34,987 bases of DNA from Comamonadaceae bacterium (lineage in GTDB: Bacteria > Pseudomonadota > Gammaproteobacteria > Burkholderiales > Burkholderiaceae_C): the NCBI GenBank assembly GCA_947447985.1, contig CANFLX010000028.1, positions 1-34,987 on the forward strand, read 5' to 3'. The notes beneath the pieces were generated by a model that was not told the origin of the DNA, did no database searches, and saw only the letters and a program-made list of their open reading frames with translations. Each line of letters begins with the position of its first letter. Within the stretch, counting starts at the first letter, position 1. The position numbers and the translations under genes are program-made. Positions 8,278 through 16,749 of this stretch are shown in pieces.

Positions 8278-9261
8278 ATGCCCGCTTCTGCCCTGAACTT
8301 GCGGACGTTTGACCTCAACCTGCTCAAAGTGTTTGACGTGGTGATGGCCGAGCGCAACCTGACGCGTGCCGCCCAGGAGCTGGCCTTGACCCAGCCCGCG
8401 GTCAGCAACGCCTTGCGCCGCCTGCGCCAGGCGCTGGGCGACGAGGTGCTGGTGCGCCAGGGCCGCAGCCTGCAGCCCACGCCCAAGGCGTTGGAGCTCT
8501 GGCCCGAGATACGGGCGACGCTACAGCACTTGCAAGCCACGCTGGCACCCCGCTTGTTTGTGCCCGCAACGGCCCAAAACAGCTTTGTGCTGACCATGGC
8601 GGACGCCACCGCCGCCGAGCTGATGGTGGGCCTGGTCACCACCCTGAGCCAACAAGCGCCCGGCGTGTCTTTGCGCACCGCCCCTTTGACCACCCGCGAC
8701 CCGCGGCGCTTGCTGGAAGACGGTTTGGCGGACCTGGCCATCGGGCACTTTCCGGCTGTGATTGCGGAGTTGGACACGCAAGCCCAGGCGGGTGTGAGCC
8801 CTGCCTTCTTTCACCAAGGCCTGTTTGCCAGTGACTATGTGTGCGTCATGCGCCACGGCCATCCATTGGCCGCCGGGCCCCTTACTCTGGATGGCTATTG
8901 CCATGCGCAGCACATGCTGGTCAGCTTTTCGGGCCGCGCCTTTGGTTTGATTGACGAGGCGCTGGCCCGCCTGAACCGAACCCGGCGGGTGATGCTCACG
9001 GTGAACCAGTTTTTCACCACGGTGAAGGTGGTGGCGCAGTCCGACTTGCTGACGGTCTTGCCGCGCCATTTTTTGAACGTCACGGGCTTTGAGGCGCAGT
9101 TGGTGGTGCGGGAGTTGCCCTTTGAGGTACCGCCGATTCAGGTGGACGCACTCTGGAGCCGCCGCCACGCGCAAGACGACGCGCATGTCTGGCTGCGTTC
9201 GCAGGTGCAGGCGGCGGCGGTGCAGGCCTTTGCACCGCGCCCAGCGCAGGAGCACTTGTGA
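8278..9261 (+). CDS. LysR-family transcriptional regulator
   Basis: From the ATG at 8278 the protein is 327 aa, the usual LysR length; upstream in-frame codons read into an unrelated N-terminus and are excluded. The winged helix-turn-helix lies at about residues 10-70: LRTFDLNLLKVFDVVMAERNLTRAAQELALTQPAVSNALRRLR is the canonical pattern, given here as the key motif NLTRAAQELALTQPAVSNAL. The rest is the periplasmic-binding-like effector domain. LNLLKVFD...LTQPAVSNALRRLR is typical of the NodD/PcpR/LinR branch, often controlling aromatic compound genes, but effector is not inferable. No Shine-Dalgarno is visible. Its stop overlaps the next start (GTGA), so it is coupled to the phosphoesterase. 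Confidence 0.9.
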   Translation: MPASALNLRTFDLNLLKVFDVVMAERNLTRAAQELALTQPAVSNALRRLRQALGDEVLVRQGRSLQPTPKALELWPEIRATLQHLQATLAPRLFVPATAQNSFVLTMADATAAELMVGLVTTLSQQAPGVSLRTAPLTTRDPRRLLEDGLADLAIGHFPAVIAELDTQAQAGVSPAFFHQGLFASDYVCVMRHGHPLAAGPLTLDGYCHAQHMLVSFSGRAFGLIDEALARLNRTRRVMLTVNQFFTTVKVVAQSDLLTVLPRHFLNVTGFEAQLVVRELPFEVPPIQVDALWSRRHAQDDAHVWLRSQVQAAAVQAFAPRPAQEHL

Positions 9262-10061
9262 AAATTCAACTCCTGTCGGACCTGCACCTGGAGAGCCAGC
9301 CGGATTTGCAGCCCCCGCACGCGCCTTACCCGGCCCCCGGCGCCGACCTGCTGGTGCTGGCTGGCGACATAGGTTCGTACCAGACCGGCTCGCAGCTCAG
9401 CGACAGCGACTTTGGTCTGGCCCGTTTTTCACCCTTGCTGGCTTGGCCCACACCGGTGGTGTTTGTGCCGGGCAACCACGAGTACGACGGTTTGGACTTC
9501 GACGCCACACACGAGCGGCTCCGCGCCACGTGCGAACGCTTAGGCATCACATGGTTGGAGCGCGAAGTGCTGCAAGGCCCTTGGCAGGACCAACAAGGCC
9601 GACTGGTACGGCTGGTCGGCACCACGTTGTGGACCGATTTTGATGCGCTCAAAAACCGCGACAAGGCCTTTCGCGCCGCCAACTTCTATTTGAAAAAAGC
9701 CCTGGCCACCCGCCACGGTGGGCCCTTTCTGGCGCCCGAGTTGCGCGCGCAGGCCCTGCTGTGCCAAGACTGGTTGCGCCAAGCGCTGGCTACGCCGTTT
9801 GAGGGCAGCACGGTGGTGGTCACCCATTTCGCACCGAGCTTGCGCAGTGCTGATCCACGCTACGGCCTGGTGCCGGGAACGGCCGGCTTTTGCAATAATT
9901 TAGACGACTTGCTCGCCCATGCACAGCTGTGGTTGCACGGCCACTTGCATACGCCGCTGGACTATGTGCACCAGGCGTGCCGCGTGGTGGCCAATCCCCT
10001 GGGCTATGCGCGCAAAAATGAACAAGCGGCTTTTCGGCCGGCCGAATGCATCGAGATCTAA
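9258..10061 (+). CDS. calcineurin-like metallophosphoesterase
   Basis: The 267-aa protein has the full set of two-metal phosphoesterase motifs: DxH in LLSDLHLE (near residue 8), GD in LAGDIG (about 36), GNHEYD (about 72), a metal-binding His in VVTHFAPS, and GHLH near residue 223. Fold is cytoplasmic with no signal peptide. Substrate is unknown; relatives cleave phosphodiesters, nucleotides or phosphoproteins. The start is GTG, sharing four bases with the LysR stop, so its translation probably depends on that of the regulator. Coupling a LysR gene to a phosphoesterase is uncommon but no functional link can be shown. Confidence 0.88.
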   Translation: MKIQLLSDLHLESQPDLQPPHAPYPAPGADLLVLAGDIGSYQTGSQLSDSDFGLARFSPLLAWPTPVVFVPGNHEYDGLDFDATHERLRATCERLGITWLEREVLQGPWQDQQGRLVRLVGTTLWTDFDALKNRDKAFRAANFYLKKALATRHGGPFLAPELRAQALLCQDWLRQALATPFEGSTVVVTHFAPSLRSADPRYGLVPGTAGFCNNLDDLLAHAQLWLHGHLHTPLDYVHQACRVVANPLGYARKNEQAAFRPAECIEI

Positions 10062-10077
10062 ACCGGGTGCGCGCCGC

Positions 10078-10692
10078 TCAGCGCGCTGCCAGGCCTTCAA
10101 AGCAGCTGCTGATCACCATGTCGATGATTTGTGCATCGTCGTGCTGTCCGCCCATGCGCAGGAACTCCAGCACAGGGTCGCAGGCGCGGGCATAGAGGGT
10201 GTAGAGCACCGCAATCGCAGGCAGCGAGCGGTTGATCAGGCCGTGGGCCTGCGCCGCCTCAATCCACGCGCCCAGGCGGTCGCTGACTTCAATCAGGCCG
10301 TCCATGTAGGCCATGTCCGCCATGAGCTTAGCGCGCAGAGTGGAGTTTTGGCTGGGCAGCGAGGGCATCTCGCCCCGCAGGTTGAGTTCCATGGTCCAGC
10401 GCGCCACCGTGCGCAGCTGCTCCATGGGCGGCGCGGGCGGCAAATTCTTCAGGTAGTTTTGCGCGCGTTGCATCACACGCACCATGGCAGCGGCGGCCAG
10501 GTCTTCTTTGCTGGAGAAATGCTTGTACAGGCTGGCTTTGGCAATGCCCACGCTGGCCGCGACTTCGTCCACCGTCATGGCCTCAAAGCCCTTGTCAGCC
10601 AGCAAGCGGCTGGCCGTGCGGATGATGGCGTCTTCGCGCGCCTGCAACATTTGGGTCTTGAACGAAACTTTGGCGGTGGCGGTGGAGCTCAT
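10078..10692 (-). CDS. TetR-family transcriptional regulator
   Basis: The 204-aa product has a TetR DNA-binding head at about residues 18-66 (AIIRTASRLLADKGFEAMTV, then VAASVGIAKASLYKHFSSKEDL) and a helical ligand-binding C-terminal domain of average size. TetR proteins mostly repress a neighbouring gene and release on ligand binding. It is divergent from the D-amino-acid dehydrogenase gene with 113 bases between the starts, so this gene is the natural first target to test. Ligand unknown. Confidence 0.9.
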   Translation of the reverse strand: MSSTATAKVSFKTQMLQAREDAIIRTASRLLADKGFEAMTVDEVAASVGIAKASLYKHFSSKEDLAAAAMVRVMQRAQNYLKNLPPAPPMEQLRTVARWTMELNLRGEMPSLPSQNSTLRAKLMADMAYMDGLIEVSDRLGAWIEAAQAHGLINRSLPAIAVLYTLYARACDPVLEFLRMGGQHDDAQIIDMVISSCFEGLAAR

Positions 10693-10805
10693 GGCTAAAT
10701 TCTAGCCGCCAGGGTCTCGCTGTAAAGCGTGTGGCCAATTTATGACTCCACGGTATTTTTGTGAGCCTGGTTGCGGCGCTTGGCAGAACAGGCACACTTG
10801 GAACC

Positions 10806-12143
10806 ATGAACACCATCGTATTGGGCGCCGGCATCATCGGCATCAGCACCGCCTGGCATTTGGCTGAGCGCGGACACCAGGTCACGGTGATTGAGCGCCA
10901 AAGCGGCGCCGCGCTGGAGACCAGTTTTGCGAACGCAGGGCAAATCTCGGTCAGCTTTTGCGAGCCATGGGCCAACGCCCAGGCACCGCTCAAGGCCTTG
11001 AAATGGATGCTGAGCAAAGAGGCGCCCTTGCTGTTTCGCCCGCAAAACCCGTTTGGCGAGGGTTGGCGCCAGTACGCATGGGGTTTGCAGTTTCTGGCCA
11101 ATTGCAACGACGCCGCGTTTGAACGCAATGTGCAGCAGCTCGTGGCCTTAGGCGCCTACAGCCACAGCGCGCTCAAAGAAGTGATTGCGGCCACCGGCAT
11201 CGAATTCCAACGTCTGGAAAACGGCATTGCCCACTATTACAGCGACCAAGCCTCGTTTGACACCGCGGCGCAGGCGTCTGCCTTGATGCGCAAGTACGGC
11301 GTGGACCGCAAAGTCGTCAGCCGCGAGGAGCTGCTGCGCATCGAGCCGTCCCTGAAAAGCTACGGCTCTCGCATCGTGGGCGGCACCTATACCGCTACCG
11401 ACGAGTCGGGCGACGCCTGCGCTTTCACCCAGGCCTTGGCCGAACAGTGCGCGCAGCGGGGCGTGCAATTTCTCTATGGCCACCAAGTTGAGCGCATCAA
11501 GGTCTCGGGCGGCAAAGTTCAATCAGTCAGCGCGCGCCCGCTGCCAATGTCCGCGCAGGCATCGGCATCGGCGGCTGCATCAGTGTCGGCGACGGCTGTT
11601 TTGCGCGCTGACCAGGTGGTGGTGGCCTGCGGCTCCTACACCCCCGCTCTCCTGCGAACCGTGGGTGTGAACTTGCCGATTTACCCGGGCAAGGGCTACA
11701 GCGCGACCTTCGACATCCTGCGGCCCGAAGACGCGCCCCAGGTGTCCACGATTGATGATGCAAAAAAGATCGCCATCACGCGACTGGGCAACAAAATCCG
11801 CGTGGCCGGCACGATCGAGGTGGGCGGCTATGACCTGACGCTGGACAGCCCGTTGGCGCGTGCACGCTGCCACATGCTGGCGCGCCGGGTGGAGGAAGTC
11901 TGGCCCGGCATGTGCGATACCCGCACCGAAGAACAGGGCGGAAATCCCCATTTCTGGACCGGGCTGCGTCCCGCCACGCCCACCAACATTCCCTACATCG
12001 GCCAAACCAAAGTGGGCGGCCTGTGGGTGAATGCAGGCCATGGCACCCTGGGCTGGACGCACGGTGCGGGCTCGGGTAAAGCATTGGCCGAAGCCATGGT
12101 CGGGCGCACGCCCGAGATGGCTTTTGCCATGTACCGGGGCTAG
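10806..12143 (+). CDS. dadA: D-amino-acid dehydrogenase (DadA-like, FAD)
   Basis: The 445-aa protein begins with an FAD-binding Rossmann motif (VLGAGIIGISTAWHLAERGHQ, key residues GAGIIG at 7-12) and the DadA-type GAALETSFANAGQIS segment. The C-terminal PIYPGKGYSATF, GLRPATPTNIPYIG and HGTLGWTHGAGSGKALAE match the DAO superfamily. DadA is membrane-associated and oxidises D-amino acids such as D-alanine to 2-oxo acids, passing electrons to the respiratory chain. The start at 10806 is chosen over an upstream extension because the Rossmann motif begins at once. An Ala/Ser-rich insert at about residues 242-263 is low complexity and probably a surface loop. Another DAO-family substrate is possible. 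Confidence 0.87.
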   Translation: MNTIVLGAGIIGISTAWHLAERGHQVTVIERQSGAALETSFANAGQISVSFCEPWANAQAPLKALKWMLSKEAPLLFRPQNPFGEGWRQYAWGLQFLANCNDAAFERNVQQLVALGAYSHSALKEVIAATGIEFQRLENGIAHYYSDQASFDTAAQASALMRKYGVDRKVVSREELLRIEPSLKSYGSRIVGGTYTATDESGDACAFTQALAEQCAQRGVQFLYGHQVERIKVSGGKVQSVSARPLPMSAQASASAAASVSATAVLRADQVVVACGSYTPALLRTVGVNLPIYPGKGYSATFDILRPEDAPQVSTIDDAKKIAITRLGNKIRVAGTIEVGGYDLTLDSPLARARCHMLARRVEEVWPGMCDTRTEEQGGNPHFWTGLRPATPTNIPYIGQTKVGGLWVNAGHGTLGWTHGAGSGKALAEAMVGRTPEMAFAMYRG

Positions 12144-12144
12144 G

Positions 12145-13119
12145 TCAGGCCGCAGTGCTTGGCGCGTGCGCTTCCTCCAGGCAAGCCAAAAACGAGCGGG
12201 TGGCGCGCGAAGCCTGCGGCGAGCGACGCGTAATCGCAAAAAATCCGCAGTCGTACTGAAACAAGTCGGGTTTGACGGCTTGCATTTGGCCGCCTGCCAC
12301 AAAGCTCTTGGCGTAGTGGTCGGGCAAAAAGCCTAAAAAACGGCCCGACAAAATCAACGTGGCAATGGACTCCTGGTCAAAGCCCGTGGCCCTGCGGGCG
12401 AGTTGCAAGCGCTGGCTCATTTGCAAATTGGGCGAGTGGTAGCCCAGCCCCGCAAACGGCAGTGAGCGCACCGCCTCCCAGTCCAGCGTGCGGTGGTCCG
12501 CGCCAAACAGTGCGTGGCCTGCGCCGCAATACAAGTGCATGTTTTCCGTGAACAGCGCTGCGTACTGCAGTGCATCAGAGGTGCGGTGGCCGGGGATGAT
12601 GCCGATGTGGAACTGCCCGTCGAGCACCCCGCGCTCAATGCCGTTGAGGGTGGAGACATGCAGGTTGAGTCCGACATCGGGGGCGCGGTCGGTGAACAAG
12701 GCGATCGCCGATGCAATATGGGCCTGCGGGTTGCTGGCGGTCTTGTCAAAGATCGCTACTTGCAATTGTCCGCCCATGCGCTGGTGGATTTCATCGACGC
12801 TGCTGCGAAAGGCGTCCGTGGCGGCAAGCAACTGGCTGGTTTGGGCATAAATCTGCTGCCCCTCGGGCGTGAGCGCAAAACCCGCACGCCCCCGGCGGCA
12901 CAGCACCAAGCCAAGGCGGGTTTCCAGGTCTTTGATGTGGCGGCTCACGGTGGAGGTGCCAATATTGAGCTCCAGCTCCGCCGCCGCCATGCCACCGCAG
13001 TCGGCCACTGCGCGAAACACCCGCAGCAAGCGCAAGTCCATGTCGCTGAACTGGCCCAGGGCAGATCGGCTAGGCGACGGGGGGGCAGCATGGGACAGGC
13101 TTGGGGGCTTTAGTTTCAT
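12145..13119 (-). CDS. LysR-family regulator of the adjacent transaminase genes
   Basis: The 324-aa protein has a disordered Ser/Pro-rich N-terminal 25 residues, then a LysR winged helix (MDLRLLRVFRAVADCGGMAAAELELNIGTSTVSRHI, key motif GTSTVSRHIKDLETRLGL) and a co-inducer domain. It is divergent from the transaminase gene with an inverted repeat in the shared region, the standard arrangement for a LysR activator and its target; similar regulators sit beside beta-alanine catabolic genes in other proteobacteria. It ends one base from dadA in a convergent arrangement. The regulated genes are inferred from position only. Confidence 0.88.
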   Translation of the reverse strand: MKLKPPSLSHAAPPSPSRSALGQFSDMDLRLLRVFRAVADCGGMAAAELELNIGTSTVSRHIKDLETRLGLVLCRRGRAGFALTPEGQQIYAQTSQLLAATDAFRSSVDEIHQRMGGQLQVAIFDKTASNPQAHIASAIALFTDRAPDVGLNLHVSTLNGIERGVLDGQFHIGIIPGHRTSDALQYAALFTENMHLYCGAGHALFGADHRTLDWEAVRSLPFAGLGYHSPNLQMSQRLQLARRATGFDQESIATLILSGRFLGFLPDHYAKSFVAGGQMQAVKPDLFQYDCGFFAITRRSPQASRATRSFLACLEEAHAPSTAA

Positions 13120-13142
13120 AATCGAGCAAATAAATAGTGATA

Positions 13143-13161
13143 ACTCTCACTTTATGAGAGT
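13143..13161. promoter_or_regulatory. LysR-type operator between regulator and transaminase
   Basis: ACTCTCA (13143-13149) and TGAGAGT (13155-13161) are perfect seven-base inverted arms separated by five bases. The site lies 24 bases upstream of the LysR start and 74 upstream of the transaminase ATG, in AT-rich DNA, as expected for a LysR recognition site serving divergent promoters. Confidence 0.6.
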
Positions 13162-13235
13162 AACAGAAGGTCGCAGAATGCGCAGCTTCCCCCGTCGCAT
13201 CCCGCGACGGTGCCCTCTTTTTGAAGGAGACCGCC

Positions 13236-14612
13236 ATGAAACCCCATGAAACCGCCGCCCACCAAACCCAAGGCGCCGTGACCACCACCTCCACTTTTCC
13301 CATGGATGCGGCCTGGATGGAGGCGCACTGGATGCCTTACACCGGCAACCGCAATTTCAAAGCCAATCCGCGCATGATGGTCAGTGCCGAGGGCGCGTAT
13401 TACACCGACAGCAATGGCCGCAAAATTTTGGATGGCCTGTCGGGACTGTGGTGTTGTGGACTGGGCCATGCACGTCCTGAGATCACCGAAGCCGTCAGCC
13501 GCCAGATCGGCACGCTGGAATATTCCCCCGCCTTCCAGTTCGGCCACCCGCTGTCGTTTGAACTGGCCAACAAAATAACGGCGCTCACGCCGGATGGCTT
13601 GGACCACGTCTTTTTTACAGGGTCAGGCTCAGAGTGTGCAGACACAGCGCTCAAGATGGCGCGCGCCTACTGGCGCTCCAAAGGCCAAGGCACCAAAACC
13701 CGCCTGATCGGCCGCGAAAAGGGCTACCACGGCGTGAACTTTGCCGGTATCTCGGTCGGCGGCATTGGCGCCAACCGCAAAATGTTTGGCCAGGGCATCG
13801 AGGCCGACCACCTGCCGCACACCCAGTTGCCCAGCAACTTCTACTCGCGCGGCATGCCCGCCAACGGTGTGGAGTTGGCCGACGAACTGCTGCGCCTGAT
13901 CACCCTGCACGACGCGTCCAATATCGCGGCCGTCATCGTCGAGCCCATGTCGGGCTCCGGCGGTGTGGTGGTGCCGCCGGTGGGCTATTTGCAACGCTTG
14001 CGTGAGATTTGCACCGCCAACAATATTTTGTTGATTTTTGACGAGGTCATCACTGGCTTTGGTCGCATGGGCGCCTACACCGGTGCCGCCGCCTTTGGCG
14101 TGACCCCGGACATCATGAACATCGCCAAGCAAGTCACCAACGGGGCACAGCCCCTGGGTGCAGTGGTAGCCAAAAAGGAAATTTACGACACCTTCCTGGC
14201 GGCAGGCGGCCCGGACTACATGCTCGAATTTGCCCATGGCTACACCTACTCGGCCCACCCCGTGGCGTGCGCGGCTGGCATCGCAGCGTTGGACGTGCTG
14301 GTCAACGAAAACATGGTTGAGCGCTCTGCCAGCATGGCCGCCTACTTTGAGAACGCGGTGCACAGCCTCAAGGGCTCTAAACACATTACCGATATCCGCA
14401 ACTATGGCCTGGCCGCAGGCATCACGCTCAATCCTGTGCCCGGCGAGCCTGCCAAGCGTCCGTTCCAGGTGGCCATGCGTTGCCTGGAAAAAGGCTTTTA
14501 CGTGCGCTACGGCGGCGACACCATCCAGTTGGCGCCGCCCTTCATCATCGAAAAGGCAGAAATCGACCGCCTGATCAATGCCTTGGGCGACGCACTGGCT
14601 GAGACCGACTAA
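13236..14612 (+). CDS. omega-amino acid (beta-alanine):pyruvate aminotransferase
   Basis: The 458-aa protein is a class III, PLP-dependent aminotransferase. Visible motifs are the WMPYTGNRNFKANPRM start typical of the beta-alanine/omega-amino-acid:pyruvate subfamily, TGSGSECADTALKMAR (cofactor phosphate), LIFDEVITGFGR (Asp contacting PLP nitrogen), and the Schiff-base lysine in NIAKQVTNGAQPLGA. AAGGAG stands six bases before the ATG at 13236, which decides that start over an upstream TTG in frame. Followed by a CoA-acylating semialdehyde dehydrogenase, it would convert beta-alanine plus pyruvate to malonate semialdehyde plus L-alanine. In Pseudomonas the equivalent pair is called BauA-BauC; other omega-amines may also be substrates. 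Confidence 0.92.
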   Translation: MKPHETAAHQTQGAVTTTSTFPMDAAWMEAHWMPYTGNRNFKANPRMMVSAEGAYYTDSNGRKILDGLSGLWCCGLGHARPEITEAVSRQIGTLEYSPAFQFGHPLSFELANKITALTPDGLDHVFFTGSGSECADTALKMARAYWRSKGQGTKTRLIGREKGYHGVNFAGISVGGIGANRKMFGQGIEADHLPHTQLPSNFYSRGMPANGVELADELLRLITLHDASNIAAVIVEPMSGSGGVVVPPVGYLQRLREICTANNILLIFDEVITGFGRMGAYTGAAAFGVTPDIMNIAKQVTNGAQPLGAVVAKKEIYDTFLAAGGPDYMLEFAHGYTYSAHPVACAAGIAALDVLVNENMVERSASMAAYFENAVHSLKGSKHITDIRNYGLAAGITLNPVPGEPAKRPFQVAMRCLEKGFYVRYGGDTIQLAPPFIIEKAEIDRLINALGDALAETD

Positions 14613-14679
14613 GCTCGGCGCCCAGCACCTTTCCCGTTTTCGAATTTCGCAAATTTAACGTTTTCATCACAAGTTCTCC

Positions 14680-16185
14680 ATGACCACTCTTCCACGCATC
14701 GGCCACCTCATCGGCGGCAAATTGACCCAGGGCGGAACCCGCCAAGCCGACGTTTTCAATCCCGCCACGGGACAGGTCGAAAAAACCCTGCAACTGGCCG
14801 ACAAACTGACGGTGGAGCAAGCCATTGCCAACGCGCAAGCGGCCTACCCCGCCTGGCGCAACACGCCACCCCTGAAGCGTGCGCGCATCATGAGCAACCT
14901 CAAGGTGCTGCTCGAAGCCCATGCCGATGAGCTGTGTGCCCTGGTGACAGCCGAACACGGCAAGGTGCTGGGCGACGCCATGGGTGAGTTGCAGCGCGGC
15001 ATTGAAAACGTCGAGTACGCAAGCTACGCGCCTGAGCTGCTCAAGGGCGAGCACAGCAAAAACGTGGGCCCGGCCATCGACTCCTGGAGCGAGTTCCAGG
15101 CGCTGGGCGTCACTGCGGGCATTACCCCCTTCAACTTCCCGATCATGGTGCCTCTGTGGATGTGGCCCATGGCCGTGGTATGTGGCAACACCTTCATTCT
15201 CAAGCCCTCGGAGCGCGACCCCAGCAGCACCTTGCGGGTGGCCGAGCTGGCGCTGGAGGCGGGCCTGCCACCGGGCGTGCTCAATGTGGTCAATGGCGAC
15301 AAAGAGGCGGTTGACACCTTGCTCACCGACCCCCGCGTGAAGGCCATTAGCTTTGTCGGCTCCACGCCGATTGCCGAATACATCTACTCGGTTGGCTGCG
15401 CGCACGGCAAGCGGGTGCAAGCCCTGGGCGGTGCCAAAAACCATGCCGTGGTGATGCCCGACGCCGACGTGGCCAATGCGGTCAACGCGCTCATGGGCGC
15501 GGCCTACGGCTCCTGCGGCGAGCGCTGCATGGCCATTCCGTTGGTGGTGGCCGTGGGTGACGCCACCGCCGATGCCGTGATCGAAGGCCTGAAGACCGAA
15601 ATTGCCAAGATGAAGGTCGGCCCGGGCACGGCAGCCGGCATGGACATGGGGCCGTTGGTCACCAAGCCGCACTTCGAAAAGGTCAAAGCCTACGTGGACC
15701 AAGGCGTGGCCGAGGGCGCAACGCTGGTGGTCGACGGCCGTGGCGTGGTGGTGCCAGGCCACGAAGCGGGTTATTTCCTGGGCGCCTGCCTGTTTGACAA
15801 CGTCAAACCCGGCATGACGATTTACCAGGAAGAAATTTTTGGACCTGTTCTGGGGGTGGTGCGCGTCAAGACGCTGCAGGAAGCCATGGACCTGATCGAC
15901 GCCCATGAGTACGGCAACGGCACCTGCATCTTTACCCGCGACGGCGAAGCGGCCCGCTACTTCACCGACAACATTCTGGTCGGCATGGTCGGCGTGAATG
16001 TGCCCCTGCCCGTGCCAGTGGCCTACCACTCCTTTGGCGGCTGGAAGCGTTCGCTGTTTGGCGATCTGCACGCTTATGGCCCGGACGCGGCGCGCTTCTA
16101 TACCAAGCGCAAAACCATCACGCAGCGCTGGCCGTCTGCCGGGGTGCGCGAAGGCACCATGTTCAGCTTTCCCAGCAGCAAGTAA
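14680..16185 (+). CDS. mmsA: CoA-acylating (methyl)malonate-semialdehyde dehydrogenase
   Basis: The 501-aa protein is an aldehyde dehydrogenase superfamily member with the MmsA hallmarks: TPFNFPIMVPLWMWP, FVGSTPIAEYIY, and the catalytic Cys in YGSCGERCMA, followed by QEEIFGPVLGVV and NGTCIFT. MmsA oxidises methylmalonate or malonate semialdehyde with NAD and CoA, releasing CO2 and giving propionyl-CoA or acetyl-CoA. With the preceding transaminase the likely route is beta-alanine to acetyl-CoA; a role in valine or inositol breakdown is the alternative, but no valine-pathway partner is here. It follows the transaminase by 67 bases; no strong ribosome site precedes the ATG. Confidence 0.94.
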   Translation: MTTLPRIGHLIGGKLTQGGTRQADVFNPATGQVEKTLQLADKLTVEQAIANAQAAYPAWRNTPPLKRARIMSNLKVLLEAHADELCALVTAEHGKVLGDAMGELQRGIENVEYASYAPELLKGEHSKNVGPAIDSWSEFQALGVTAGITPFNFPIMVPLWMWPMAVVCGNTFILKPSERDPSSTLRVAELALEAGLPPGVLNVVNGDKEAVDTLLTDPRVKAISFVGSTPIAEYIYSVGCAHGKRVQALGGAKNHAVVMPDADVANAVNALMGAAYGSCGERCMAIPLVVAVGDATADAVIEGLKTEIAKMKVGPGTAAGMDMGPLVTKPHFEKVKAYVDQGVAEGATLVVDGRGVVVPGHEAGYFLGACLFDNVKPGMTIYQEEIFGPVLGVVRVKTLQEAMDLIDAHEYGNGTCIFTRDGEAARYFTDNILVGMVGVNVPLPVPVAYHSFGGWKRSLFGDLHAYGPDAARFYTKRKTITQRWPSAGVREGTMFSFPSSK

Positions 16186-16281
16186 AAGCGGCATTTGTCG
16201 GTGGTCTGGCACTCACAAAAATGACAGAAACATCATTTAATTGAAACAAATCACAAAAATTAAAAAAAAAGTGGACTAGCG

Positions 16282-16305
16282 AAAAAAAAAGGCGGAAAAT
16301 CCGCC
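16282..16305 (-). terminator. intrinsic terminator on the minus strand
   Basis: Read on the minus strand, GGCGGA (16305-16300) and TCCGCC (16296-16291) form a six-pair GC-rich stem with a three-base loop, followed by nine uninterrupted T residues (16290-16282). On the plus strand the same sequence has an A-tract before the stem and no T-tract after it, so it cannot serve the mmsA gene. No minus-strand gene lies to its right until 20860. It probably ends an unannotated short transcript. Confidence 0.7.
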
Positions 16306-16337
16306 CGCATCTGGCAATAGACCAGGATTCGCTAACC
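16282..16337 (-). ncRNA. candidate small RNA upstream of the winged-helix gene
   Basis: A possible minus-strand promoter, TTGGTC (16372-16367) with 17 bases to TAAAAA (16349-16344), would start RNA near 16337 and end at the intrinsic terminator at 16282, giving about 55 nucleotides. Besides the terminator stem, CTGG and CCAG (about 16327-16313) can form a small second hairpin. The promoter match is weak (3/6 and 4/6), the ends are estimates, and no sequence family is recognised. Support comes mainly from the orphan terminator. Confidence 0.3.
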
Positions 16338-16361
16338 ATCACCTTTTTATTTTTGGGAAAA

Positions 16362-16730
16362 ATGATGACCAAGACCAAGAGTGCCAATTTCTCGCAGATG
16401 TACACCAAGTACCTGAACCTGGTGCAGGCGGTTCGCAGCCTGCCCACCTTCCCTTCCTTGGACGCGGTGGAGTCCCGCATGCTGAACACCTTTGCGGCCG
16501 CATGGCATGACGAAAAGCAGATCACCGTGCTCGAAGCCATGGTGATGCTGCCCGAAATTTCTACTACCACGGCGCACCGCCGCCTGAAGATGCTGCGCCA
16601 AAAAGGCATGATCGACCTCAGCTTGGACGCCCACGACAACCGCGTGAAGTACGTGGTGCCCACCAAGGCAACCCAGCAGTACTTTGCCCAGTTGGGCCAG
16701 TGCATGGAAAAGGCCCAACTCGCGGCCTGA
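16362..16730 (+). CDS. small winged-helix DNA-binding protein
   Basis: The 122-aa protein is a single winged-helix domain: LDAVESRMLNTFAAAWHDEKQITVLEAMV, then the recognition helix ISTTTAHRRLKMLRQKGMIDL, and a basic wing (DAHDNRVKYVVPT). It resembles MarR/TrmB-type regulators without an effector domain. ATGs at 16362 and 16365 are equally in frame; a GGGA stretch sits 3 or 6 bases before, so the start may be one codon later. The 176 bases before it are AT-rich with several A-tracts, in contrast to the GC-rich surroundings, and could be bent DNA or a nucleoid-protein site. Targets unknown. Confidence 0.8.
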   Translation: MMTKTKSANFSQMYTKYLNLVQAVRSLPTFPSLDAVESRMLNTFAAAWHDEKQITVLEAMVMLPEISTTTAHRRLKMLRQKGMIDLSLDAHDNRVKYVVPTKATQQYFAQLGQCMEKAQLAA

Positions 16731-16749
16731 TCGTTTTCCCTCGTGCCGC

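Noticed and set aside
14575-16212. 545-codon open frame on the minus strand opposite mmsA
   Set aside because: Complementary shadow of a clearly conserved dehydrogenase; no motif, no ribosome site.
16291-16305. Hairpin after mmsA as its own terminator
   Set aside because: On the plus strand the stem is preceded by A residues and followed by CGCATCTGG, so it works only on the minus strand.
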